Origin: Streptomyces durmitorensis
GTDB taxonomy: Bacteria > Actinomycetota > Actinomycetes > Streptomycetales > Streptomycetaceae
Assembly (NCBI RefSeq): GCF_023498005.1
Contig: NZ_CP097289.1
Span: 4,712,001 to 4,776,000 of the forward strand
Length of the DNA stretch: 64,000 nucleotides
Direction of reading: 5' to 3'
Shown piece after piece: positions 43,321 through 51,737 of the stretch; within the stretch, counting starts at the first letter, position 1, and each line of letters starts with the position of its first letter. The notes under the pieces are model-generated. The model ran no database searches and had not been told where the DNA came from. It worked only from the letters and a program-made list of their open reading frames with translations. A program made the position numbers and the translations under genes.

Positions 43321-44100
43321 TCAGGCCTCCGCGCCCGGGGGCCTGCCCGCCGACCAGTGGAAGAGGGTCATCCCGACGCTGGTGGCCAGGTTGTAGCTGG
43401 AGACCTGGGGCCGCATCGGCAGCGACACCAAATGGTCGGCGCGCTCCCGCAGCCCCGCGGACAGACCACTGCGCTCGGACCCGAAGGCCAGCACGGCGTC
43501 GTCCGGCAGCTTGAGGCCGCGGATGTCCTCACCCTCCGCGTCGAGCGCGAACACCGGCCCCGGCGGCAGCTCGGAGACGTCCATCCGCTCGACGGCCGTG
43601 GCGAAGTGCAGGCCCGCGCCACCGCGTACGACCGTGGGATGCCAGGGGTCGAGCGTGCCGGTCGTGACGACTCCCGTCGCCCCGAATCCCGCGGCGAGCC
43701 GGATCACGGCCCCGGCGTTGCCCAGATTGCGGGGGTCGTCGAGGACGACGACCGGCGCGGTCCTCGGCATGCGGGCCAGCGCGTCGAGGTTGGCGGCACG
43801 GGACGGACGTACCGCGAGGGCGGCCACCCCCGTGGGATGCAGACGCGGCACAAGGGCGCGCAGGGTGCCCTCAGGGACCTGGACGAGGAGCGCGTCGAGG
43901 GCGTCCTTCACATCGGGCGCGAGGTCGTCGGCGAGGGCGAGGACCGCGGCCTTGTCCCCGGCCAGCGCCGAGGGGATCGGCGCTCCGAAGCGCAGCGCGT
44001 GCTTGATGGCGTGGAAGCCGTCGAGGAGCACGGAGGTGTCGGCGACCTCTCTCCAGACACGCAGCGCGTCGTCCGGATCAGGCTGGTACGTCCCGTTCAT
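43321..44100 (-). CDS. TrmH/SpoU family RNA 2'-O-methyltransferase
   Basis: 259 aa. N-terminal substrate-binding part ~1-105, then the SpoU knot domain ~110-255. Knot motifs appear in order: VVVLDDPRNLGNAGAVIRLAAGFG, LAFGSERSGLSAGLRERAD, and the C-terminal SLPMRPQVSSYNLATSVGMTLFHW. It transfers methyl groups from SAM to ribose 2'-OH in tRNA or rRNA. The exact target nucleotide is unknown. The first 15 coding bases (ATGAACGGGACGTAC) are duplicated 20 bp upstream, creating a seven-codon open frame that bridges to the stop of the HTTM gene's far end. Convergent with paaN. Confidence 0.9.
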   Translation of the reverse strand: MNGTYQPDPDDALRVWREVADTSVLLDGFHAIKHALRFGAPIPSALAGDKAAVLALADDLAPDVKDALDALLVQVPEGTLRALVPRLHPTGVAALAVRPSRAANLDALARMPRTAPVVVLDDPRNLGNAGAVIRLAAGFGATGVVTTGTLDPWHPTVVRGGAGLHFATAVERMDVSELPPGPVFALDAEGEDIRGLKLPDDAVLAFGSERSGLSAGLRERADHLVSLPMRPQVSSYNLATSVGMTLFHWSAGRPPGAEA

Positions 44101-44120
44101 CCCGCGTACGTCCCGTTCAT
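44085..44120 (-). repeat. Duplicated translation start of the TrmH gene
   Basis: ATGAACGGGACGTAC occurs with its ATG at 44100 and again at 44120, a 20-bp tandem duplication. The 44120 copy encodes only MNGTYAG and its TGA overlaps the true ATG. The 44120 ATG itself overlaps the TGA of the HTTM gene (ATGA). Confidence 0.85.
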
Positions 44121-45370
44121 GAAGGGAAGCCTACGCGCGCGTGCTCGGCGGATTCCCTGGCCGGTTCCTCGTCGGCCCCGCGCTGCACCGGCACCGTACG
44201 ACCGCGTGAGAGCCGCGCGAACAGCGCTCCACGCGCGCGTGCCGTCCAGCCGGCGACGCGTCGCAGGAACGACGTCGGCAGGAACACCGCGTCGGCCGCG
44301 ATCATCGCGAGCGAGAAGAACGGCAGGCCGAGGATGACCGCGATGACCGCGTGCTCGCAGATCATGGCGGCGAGCAGGACGTTCTTGACCCGCCTGTTGA
44401 AGAGGGTGAAGGGGAAGGCGACCTGCACGGCGACCGTCCCGTACGTCACCAGCATCACCATGAGGCCGTGCGAGGCGAGCAGGTCGGAGAGCGCGGGCCA
44501 GGGGGAGAAGTAGTCGAGGCGCAGCGGGTAGTAGATGGCCGTGCCGTCCTGCCAGCGGCTGCCCTGGATCTTGTACCAGCCGGCCGTCGCGTAGATCAGA
44601 CACGCCTCGACCATGATCACCAGCAGTGCGGCGTTGTGCGCGAGCTTCACGATGACGTCGAGGAGCCTGTGACCCTCGCCGTCGGGCGCACGCCGTCCGA
44701 CGGCCCACCACAGGCCGTGCGACAGCCACAGCCCCCAGAAGACCAGCAGCCAGCCGCCGCTGAGCTCCCCCATGAACGTCACCACGGACAGGCCGAGTCC
44801 AAGGGCCCACCACAGCACGGGCCCGACCCGGTCGACGGGCTGCGCCGCCTTCTCCAGATCCGCATCCGCCGACCGGCCGACCGGCGCTGTACGCGCGCGT
44901 GCGGCGCGCCGGGCGTCGAGCGACCAGACCTGGCCGCAGCGCGTGAACACCAGGTAGGTGGCCATGAGGTGGATGACGTTGTCGCCGCCGTCACCCATGA
45001 AGATCGAGCGGTTCTGCAGCGAGAGCACGCCGATCATGAAGAGCACGGACATCGTGCGGGTGCGCCAGCCGAGCATCAGCAGGACGCTGCTGAGGACGGC
45101 GAGCGCGTAGAGGGCCTCGAACCAGATGCGCCCGTCGGACCACATCAGGGCCGTGAAGGCGTGGTTCTCCGCGATGAGCTGCTGGGCCATGTCCCAGCTC
45201 CACGGGCTGTCGGGCCCGTACAGCTCGTGGCGGTTGGGGAGTTCGCGCAGTAGGAAGAGCAGCCAGGTGGCGGCGAACCCGATGCGGACCACGGCGGTCT
45301 GGTAGGGACCGAGGGCGGATGCGGTGATCCGTTCGATGCCGTGGCCGAGCACGGAGCCGAAGCGCTTCAT
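44117..45370 (-). CDS. HTTM domain membrane protein (vitamin K-dependent carboxylase-like)
   Basis: 417 aa from the ATG at 45370. It has around ten membrane segments. The HTTM module (related to the membrane part of vitamin K-dependent gamma-carboxylases) spans ~15-300: PYQTAVVRIGFAATWLLFLL, ENHAFTALMWSDGRIWFEALYAL, MGDGGDNVIHLMATYLVF, WYKIQGSRWQDGTAIYYPL, and MVMLVTYGTVAVQVAFPF. The luminal C-terminal half of true carboxylases is missing, so activity is unproven. It overlaps by ATGA with the DUF5819 gene and the two are an obligate-looking pair. Function unknown; role in membrane redox or protein modification is a guess. Confidence 0.85.
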   Translation of the reverse strand: MKRFGSVLGHGIERITASALGPYQTAVVRIGFAATWLLFLLRELPNRHELYGPDSPWSWDMAQQLIAENHAFTALMWSDGRIWFEALYALAVLSSVLLMLGWRTRTMSVLFMIGVLSLQNRSIFMGDGGDNVIHLMATYLVFTRCGQVWSLDARRAARARTAPVGRSADADLEKAAQPVDRVGPVLWWALGLGLSVVTFMGELSGGWLLVFWGLWLSHGLWWAVGRRAPDGEGHRLLDVIVKLAHNAALLVIMVEACLIYATAGWYKIQGSRWQDGTAIYYPLRLDYFSPWPALSDLLASHGLMVMLVTYGTVAVQVAFPFTLFNRRVKNVLLAAMICEHAVIAVILGLPFFSLAMIAADAVFLPTSFLRRVAGWTARARGALFARLSRGRTVPVQRGADEEPARESAEHARVGFPS

Positions 45371-46197
45371 CGGGCGTCCCCCTCGGACTCCTGGGCCTTG
45401 CCCAGTGGCATGTCGTCGGGTGTCACCGGCCACCACGGCAACTGGCGGAGCACCGGTTTGGCGGCGACCTTCTCGTCGCTCCACTCGGGGGCGGGCACGT
45501 TCGTGGTCTTGGAGCGGACCTGGACGCGCTCGACGGCGGCACCTTGGCCCATGGGCTCCTCGCGCTCGACGCGCATCACGACGATGCGGCGGACGTAGCG
45601 CTCCGAGAGCTGTCCGCGCAGGCCGCGGGGACGATTCTGCGCGTCGTGCGCGGCGACGTAGAAGTCCCAGGCCCTGCGCAGTTCGTTCTGTTGCGTGTGG
45701 CTGGGCAGCAGATTGCCGTCGATGTCGGCGCCGTCGCGCGCGGAGAGGTCGTGCCAGCCGGTGGTCCGGGTGCTTCCGTCGCCCGTACGGATCTCGGCGC
45801 GGGCCTGCACCGCGATGTTCTGCTGCATCGGGTTGGGCGCGAAGAGCTTCCAGTTCTGCTCGAACTCGGGATAGATCCAGTCGTCGACGGCCTGCCCGTG
45901 CTGCTTGGTCATGGTGTTGGCGGGGGCGACGTGGAGGAAGAGCATCCCGACGTGGACGCAGGCCGTGACGGTGATGAGGGCCAGCGCCAGCGCGGCGGCG
46001 ACCTGGTAGCGCGGGGAGAGGGCGGCGATGCCTGCGCGGGGCGGCCGGGGCGGGGGCGCGGCCGGGATGCCGTCGGGCGGCGGGGCGGGCGGGACGCCGT
46101 CGGCGGGCGGGGTTGCCGCGACGCCGCCGGCGGGTGAGGGGACGGCGTTGAAGGATGGGAGCGGCGGCTCGTTCGCGTTGTTGTCGTTCGCGTCCAT
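45367..46197 (-). CDS. DUF5819 family protein, partner of HTTM gene
   Basis: 276 aa. Residues 1-57 are a Pro/Ala-rich cytoplasmic tail (PPADGVPPAPPPDG). One membrane helix is at ~63-85 (YQVAAALALALITVTACVHVGMLFL). The rest (~95-260) is an external domain with the DUF5819 pattern: WIYPEFEQNWKLFAPNP, QNIAVQARAEIRTGDG, and ELRRAWDFY. It is a one-pass membrane protein that probably works with the polytopic HTTM protein encoded 4 bases into its end. The upstream gap to paaA holds a DnaA box and a PaaR-like site. Confidence 0.82.
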   Translation of the reverse strand: MDANDNNANEPPLPSFNAVPSPAGGVAATPPADGVPPAPPPDGIPAAPPPRPPRAGIAALSPRYQVAAALALALITVTACVHVGMLFLHVAPANTMTKQHGQAVDDWIYPEFEQNWKLFAPNPMQQNIAVQARAEIRTGDGSTRTTGWHDLSARDGADIDGNLLPSHTQQNELRRAWDFYVAAHDAQNRPRGLRGQLSERYVRRIVVMRVEREEPMGQGAAVERVQVRSKTTNVPAPEWSDEKVAAKPVLRQLPWWPVTPDDMPLGKAQESEGDAR

Positions 46198-46324
46198 TCC
46201 GCCCCGATTCCCGATCCCGCACGGTGGTGTGCGCCCGTCGGCCCGCCCGTCACACGGCTCTCTACCGCCCGCTTCGCACCGGAACGGTACTCATGCCTGC
46301 GCGCCAGGCACAGCGTCCGTGAAG

Positions 46325-46333
46325 TTATCCACA
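46325..46333 (+). promoter_or_regulatory. DnaA box
   Basis: TTATCCACA, the consensus R-type DnaA box, in the region between the DUF5819 gene and paaA. Confidence 0.55.
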
Positions 46334-46378
46334 GGGTTGACACCTTATGGCGCTGAGCCGCACCATTGAATTCCACGA

Positions 46379-46392
46379 ACCGAACGATCGGT
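46379..46392. promoter_or_regulatory. PaaR-like operator, site C
   Basis: ACCGAACGATCGGT, the reverse complement of site B, 33 bp before the paaA ATG. It is well placed for repression of the paaABCDE operon. A TTGACA at 46337-46342 upstream could be a -35 box, but the -10 box is not clear. Confidence 0.7.
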
Positions 46393-46425
46393 CGGTAGCT
46401 AGCTAAAGGTCGAGGGGGACCGCGA

Positions 46426-47420
<995 letters not shown>

Positions 47421-47424
<4 letters not shown>

Positions 47425-47711
47425 GCAGCTCGACCGACTGGCCGCTGTGGGAGGTGTTCGTGCGCTCCCGCCGCGGGCTCTCCCACACCCACGCCGGCAG
47501 CCTGCACGCACCGGACGCGGAAATGGCCCTGCGCAACGCCCGCGATCTGTACACCCGCCGCAGCGAAGGCGTCTCCATCTGGGTCGTGCCGTCCACCCAG
47601 ATCACCGCCTCCTCGCCCGACGAGAAGGACTCCTTCTTCGAACCGGCGGGCGACAAGCCCTACCGCCACCCCACCTTCTACGACATCCCGGACGGGGTGA
47701 AGCACCTATGA
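47421..47711 (+). CDS. paaB: Phenylacetyl-CoA epoxidase subunit PaaB
   Basis: 96 aa, normal for the family. It is the small structural subunit, with the [21 protein letters not shown] opening, [15 protein letters not shown] and the [13 protein letters not shown] end. It bridges PaaAC heterodimers in the enzyme. It overlaps paaA and paaC by 4 bases each. Confidence 0.95.
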
Positions 47712-48457
47712 CCGCGCCACTGACCCCGACGGCCACCGCCTCGGCCCTCGCCCTGGGCGACGACGCGCTGGTGCTCTCGCACCGGCTGGGGGAGTGGGCG
47801 GGCCACGCACCCGTCCTCGAAGAAGAGGTCGCCCTCGCGAACATCGCCCTCGACCTGCTCGGCCAGGCACGCGTCCTGCTCTCCCTGGCCGGGGACGAGG
47901 ACGAACTGGCCTATCTGCGCGAGGAGCGGGCCTTCCGCAACCTCCAGCTGGTCGAGCAGCCGAACGGCGACTTCGCCCACACCATCGCCCGCCAGCTCTA
48001 CTTCTCCACCTACCAAACCCTGCTGTACGGCCAGTTGGCGAGCACGGACAGCACCTTCGCCCCGCTGGCGGCGAAGGCGGTCAAGGAAGTCGCCTACCAC
48101 CAGGACCACGCGGAGCAGTGGACGCTGCGGCTCGGGGACGGGACGGCGGAGAGCCATGAGCGCATGGAGCGCGGCATCGACGCGCTCTGGCGGTTCACCG
48201 GCGAAATGTTCCAGCCGGTGGAGGGCCTCGACGGCACGGACGGCTCCCAGGGCATCGACTGGCAGGCACTGCACGAGAGTTGGACCGCCTCGGTGACCGC
48301 CGTCATCGAGAAGGCGACCCTCACCGTGCCCTCTGGCCCCCAGGAAGGGGCCTGGGCCGCGGGCGCGGGACGCCAGGGGCTGCACACCGAGTCCTTCGGG
48401 CGGATGCTCGCCGAGATGCAGCACCTGCACCGCAGCCACCCGGGGGCATCATGGTGA
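47708..48457 (+). CDS. paaC: Phenylacetyl-CoA epoxidase subunit PaaC
   Basis: 249 aa. Ferritin-like fold without a full metal site, forming the structural partner of PaaA. Conserved: DDALVLSHRLGEWAGHAPVLEEEVALANIALDLLGQAR (~18-55) and VKEVAYHQDHAEQWTLRLGDG (~125). It stabilises PaaA and shapes the active site. It overlaps paaB by 4 and paaD by 7 bases. Confidence 0.94.
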   Translation: MTAPLTPTATASALALGDDALVLSHRLGEWAGHAPVLEEEVALANIALDLLGQARVLLSLAGDEDELAYLREERAFRNLQLVEQPNGDFAHTIARQLYFSTYQTLLYGQLASTDSTFAPLAAKAVKEVAYHQDHAEQWTLRLGDGTAESHERMERGIDALWRFTGEMFQPVEGLDGTDGSQGIDWQALHESWTASVTAVIEKATLTVPSGPQEGAWAAGAGRQGLHTESFGRMLAEMQHLHRSHPGASW

Positions 48458-48960
48458 CCACCGCACTCGAGGAAGAGCTCCTGGCCCTCGCGGGCTCCGT
48501 GCCCGACCCGGAGCTGCCGGTCATCACGCTGGCCGAGCTCGGGGTCCTGCGCGGAGTGCGTGTCCGCGGCATCGGCAAGGTCGACGTCGAGCTGACCCCC
48601 ACGTACACCGGCTGCCCGGCCATCGAGGCCATGACCGCCGACATCGAGCAGGTGCTGCACGAGCGCGGCATGTCGGAGGTCTCCGTGCACACCGTGCTCT
48701 CCCCCGCCTGGTCGACGGACGACATCAGCGCCGAAGGCCGCCGCAAACTGGCGGAGTTCGGCATCGCACCCCCGCGCCCGCACAGCACCGACGGACCCGG
48801 CAGCGGCAGCGGACCGATACCGCTCACCCTCTCCGTCCGCTGCCCGCACTGCGGCTCGACCGACACCGAACTGCTCAGCCGCTTCTCGTCGACGGCCTGC
48901 AAGGCCCTGCGCCGATGCGTCGCCTGCCGTGAACCGTTCGACCACTTCAAGGAGTTGTGA
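48451..48960 (+). CDS. paaD: Phenylacetyl-CoA epoxidase subunit PaaD (SufT-like)
   Basis: 169 aa from the ATG at 48451. N-terminal DUF59/MIP18-type domain ~5-95 (PDPELPVITLAELGVL, TPTYTGCPAIEAM). C-terminal zinc- or Fe-S-binding finger at ~130-165 with CPHC and, 20 residues on, CVAC. It is thought to help in iron-sulfur loading of the PaaE reductase or of the complex. It overlaps paaC by 7 bases and shares one base with paaE. Confidence 0.93.
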   Translation: MVTTALEEELLALAGSVPDPELPVITLAELGVLRGVRVRGIGKVDVELTPTYTGCPAIEAMTADIEQVLHERGMSEVSVHTVLSPAWSTDDISAEGRRKLAEFGIAPPRPHSTDGPGSGSGPIPLTLSVRCPHCGSTDTELLSRFSSTACKALRRCVACREPFDHFKEL

Positions 48961-50033
48961 TGGCACGCTTCCACCAGCTCCGGATAGCAGCGGTCGAGCA
49001 GCTCACCGACGACTCCGTGACACTGACCTTCGAGGTGCCACCCGCCCTGCGCGAGGAGTATCGCTACGCACCGGGCCAGCACCTCGCCATCCGCCGATTC
49101 GTCGACGGCACCGAGATCCGGCGTACGTACTCGATCTGCGCACCCGCACCCCACCCCGAACGCGACTCGGAACCAGAGACCCTGCGGGTCGGGGTGCGCT
49201 TCGTCGAAGGCGGCGCCTTCTCGACGTACGCCCTGAAGGAAGTCGCCGTCGGCGATGAGCTGGAGGTGATGACCCCGGCCGGACGCTTCACCCTGGAACC
49301 GGCACCCGGGCGCTATGCGGCGGTGGTCGGCGGCAGCGGGATCACACCGGTGCTCTCCATCGTCACGACGCTCCTGGAGCGCGAACCGCACGCCACGTTC
49401 TGTCTCATCCGGAGCGACCGCACCGCCGCGTCGACGATGTTCCTCGAGGAGGTCGCCGACCTCAAGGACCGCTGGCCGGACCGGTTCCAGCTGGTCACGG
49501 TGCTCTCCCGGGAAGAACAGCAGTCCGGGCTCGACTCCGGACGGCTCGACGAGGAGCGACTGGCCACACTGCTGCCGGCGCTGCTGCCCGTCGAGGAGGT
49601 GGCGGGCTGGTTCCTGTGCGGTCCGTTCGGACTGGTGCAGGGCGCGGAGAAGACACTGCGCGGCCTCGGCGTGACGCGTCAGCGCATCCACGAGGAGATA
49701 TTCCACGTGGACGACGGCCTCGCATCCCCGGCGCCCGCCACCACGGCCGCCCCCGCGCACAGCACCGTGACGGTGACGCTCGACGGGCGCTCGGGCACCT
49801 GGCCCGTCCAGGACGGGGAGTCCCTGCTCGACACCGTGCTGCGCAACCGCGCGGACGCGCCGTACGCCTGCAAGGGCGGGGTGTGCGGGACCTGCCGGGC
49901 CTTCCGGGTCTCGGGCGAGGTGCGGATGAACCGCAACTTCGCGCTGGAGCCGGAGGAGACCGAGGCGGGGTATGTGCTGGCGTGCCAGTCGCATCCGGCC
50001 ACGGACACGGTGGAGTTGGACTTCGACCGCTGA
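48960..50033 (+). CDS. paaE: Phenylacetyl-CoA epoxidase reductase subunit PaaE
   Basis: 357 aa from the ATG at 48960 (TGATG junction with paaD). FAD-binding domain ~1-110 with RRTYSI at 54-59, NAD-binding domain ~115-240 (GGSGITPVLSI, FLCGPFG), and a plant-type 2Fe-2S domain ~265-357 with Cys304, Cys309, Cys312 and Cys342. It passes electrons from NADPH through FAD and the cluster to the PaaA di-iron centre. Last gene of the operon; 116 bp separate it from the next gene, which has its own operator. Confidence 0.95.
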   Translation: MARFHQLRIAAVEQLTDDSVTLTFEVPPALREEYRYAPGQHLAIRRFVDGTEIRRTYSICAPAPHPERDSEPETLRVGVRFVEGGAFSTYALKEVAVGDELEVMTPAGRFTLEPAPGRYAAVVGGSGITPVLSIVTTLLEREPHATFCLIRSDRTAASTMFLEEVADLKDRWPDRFQLVTVLSREEQQSGLDSGRLDEERLATLLPALLPVEEVAGWFLCGPFGLVQGAEKTLRGLGVTRQRIHEEIFHVDDGLASPAPATTAAPAHSTVTVTLDGRSGTWPVQDGESLLDTVLRNRADAPYACKGGVCGTCRAFRVSGEVRMNRNFALEPEETEAGYVLACQSHPATDTVELDFDR

Positions 50034-50055
50034 GACCTTCGCTGTTCCCTTCCCG

Positions 50056-50069
50056 TAGAACCTGTTCTA
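50056..50069. promoter_or_regulatory. KstR-like operator
   Basis: TAGAACCTGTTCTA is a perfect 6-2-6 palindrome. It fits the TnnAACnnGTTnnA motif that I recall for KstR, the TetR repressor of cholesterol catabolism in mycobacteria and rhodococci. It lies 81 bp before the acyl-CoA dehydrogenase start. No KstR gene is in the window. Confidence 0.55.
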
Positions 50070-50149
50070 TCTTGACGACCCGTCAGACACAGCGGGCGTA
50101 GGCAGAAGCAGAGACAGAGCCGTCGGGCCGGTGCACGGGAGGACAAGCA

Positions 50150-51283
50150 GTGGACTTCACCTTCACCGAGGAACAGCAGGCGGCCGTCGAGGCGGCGAAG
50201 GCGCTCTTCGCCTCCGTCGCACCCGACGGCGTACCGAGCCCCGCCCTCGTACCGGGCGCCGTCGACGAGGACTTCGACCGCGCCCTGTGGGCCAAGCTCG
50301 CCGGATCCGACCTGCTCAGCCTGCTCCTCGACCCCGAGCACGGCGGTGCGGGTCTGGACGCCATCGCCCTCTGCCTGGTTCTGCGCGAGTCGGCGAAGAA
50401 GCTCGCCCGGGTCCCACTCCTGGAGAGCAGCGCGGCCGCCTACGCCGTACAGACCTACGGCGGCAAGGAGTTGAAGCAGCGGATCCTGCCGAAGGCCGCC
50501 CGCGGAGAACTCGTCCTGACCGTCGCGGCGAACGGCCGCAGCGGACACGACCCCGCCGAACTCTCCGTCACCGCACGGCAGGACGGCGACGACTGGCTGC
50601 TCGACGGCACACAGACAGCCGTGCCCTGGGCACAGAACGCCGACATCATCGTGGTGCCCGCCCACACATCCGCCGGACGGACCGTCCTCGCCCTCATCCC
50701 CCGCGAGCACGCGGGGCTCACACTCGCCGATCAGGTGTCCACGAGCGGTGAGCGCCTCGGCGAACTGGGCCTTAATTCCGTACGGATCGGCGGCGACGAC
50801 GTCATCGAGGCCGACGGTGCCTGGGACTGGCTGCGCGATCTGCTCGCCACCGGGACCTGCGCCCTCGCGCTCGGCCTCGGCGAGGGCGTACTGAGCATGA
50901 CCAGCGAATACACCAGCAAGCGCGAGCAGTTCGGCTTCCCCGTCGCCACCTTCCAGGCCGTCGCCGTGCAGGCCGCCGACCGCTACATCGACCTGCGCGC
51001 CATGGAGGTCACCCTCTGGCAGGCCGCCTGGCGCATCAGCACCGGCGCGAGCGGCGCCCTGCCCGCCACGGGAGATGTGGCCGTCGCCAAGATCTGGGCG
51101 TCGGACGGCGTACGCAGGGTGGTGCAGACGGCCCAGCATCTGCACGGCGGCTTCGGATCCGACACCGACTACCCCCTGCACCGGTACCACGCGTGGGCCA
51201 AGCAGCTGGAGCTGTCCCTGGGCCCGGCAGCGGCGCACGAGGAGGCACTGGGCGACCTGCTCGCCGCCCACCCGCTCGGCTGA
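50150..51283 (+). CDS. Acyl-CoA dehydrogenase (small FadE, possibly steroid side-chain type)
   Basis: 377 aa, GTG start, GGAGG 8 bases upstream. Acyl-CoA dehydrogenase N-terminal, middle and C-terminal domains are present (MDFTFTEEQQAAVEAAKALF, EYTSKREQFGFPVATFQAVA, HLHGGFGSDTDYPLHRYHAWAKQL). It lacks the usual YEGT glutamate loop, so the base must be elsewhere or it is the non-catalytic half of a heteromeric enzyme. Heteromeric FadE pairs of this size act on steroid side chains in mycobacteria. The KstR-like operator upstream supports steroid or terpenoid catabolism. No partner dehydrogenase gene is adjacent. Confidence 0.85.
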   Translation: MDFTFTEEQQAAVEAAKALFASVAPDGVPSPALVPGAVDEDFDRALWAKLAGSDLLSLLLDPEHGGAGLDAIALCLVLRESAKKLARVPLLESSAAAYAVQTYGGKELKQRILPKAARGELVLTVAANGRSGHDPAELSVTARQDGDDWLLDGTQTAVPWAQNADIIVVPAHTSAGRTVLALIPREHAGLTLADQVSTSGERLGELGLNSVRIGGDDVIEADGAWDWLRDLLATGTCALALGLGEGVLSMTSEYTSKREQFGFPVATFQAVAVQAADRYIDLRAMEVTLWQAAWRISTGASGALPATGDVAVAKIWASDGVRRVVQTAQHLHGGFGSDTDYPLHRYHAWAKQLELSLGPAAAHEEALGDLLAAHPLG

Positions 51284-51367
51284 GGCGGCGGATTCGGCCG
51301 AAGCGGCGGAAGCAACGGAAGCGACGGAAGCGGTGGGTGAGGGACCGCGGGCCAAGGCTGCCGGAGG

Positions 51368-51715
51368 CTAGACCACGGTGCCCGGCTGACCCTTGTCGTC
51401 GACGACGGGCCGGCCCGCGGCCTCCCAGCTCTGCATGCCGCCGTCGACGTTCACCGCGTCGATGCCCTGCTGGAGGAGGTACATGGCCACCTGCGCAGAA
51501 CGTCCGCCGACCCGGCAGATGACATTGACCTTGCCGTCCTGCGGGGCGGCCTCGGTCAGCTCGCCGTAACGGGAGACGAACTCGCTCATCGGGATGTGCA
51601 GCGCACCCGCGGCGTGACCCGCCTGCCATTCCTCGTCCTCACGGACGTCGAGGAGAAAGTCGCCGCTCGCGAGGTCGTTGACGCCGACCGTGGGCACGTG
51701 TGATCCGAAAGCCAT
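51368..51715 (-). CDS. Rhodanese-like domain protein
   Basis: 115 aa, one rhodanese domain. The active-site loop starts at Cys67 (CRVGGRS). The FLLDVREDEEWQAGHAAGALHIPM segment is typical. It can move sulfane sulfur between small thiols and proteins; the acceptor is not known. It runs in the same direction as the J-domain gene, whose stop is close upstream, and is convergent with the acyl-CoA dehydrogenase. Confidence 0.9.
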   Translation of the reverse strand: MAFGSHVPTVGVNDLASGDFLLDVREDEEWQAGHAAGALHIPMSEFVSRYGELTEAAPQDGKVNVICRVGGRSAQVAMYLLQQGIDAVNVDGGMQSWEAAGRPVVDDKGQPGTVV

Positions 51716-51737
51716 GCCCCCGACGCTACCCGACCGG

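Noticed and set aside
46198..46425. tRNA or small RNA gene before paaA
   Set aside because: No T-arm (GGTTCGA) or cloverleaf could be found; the region is explained by regulatory sites.
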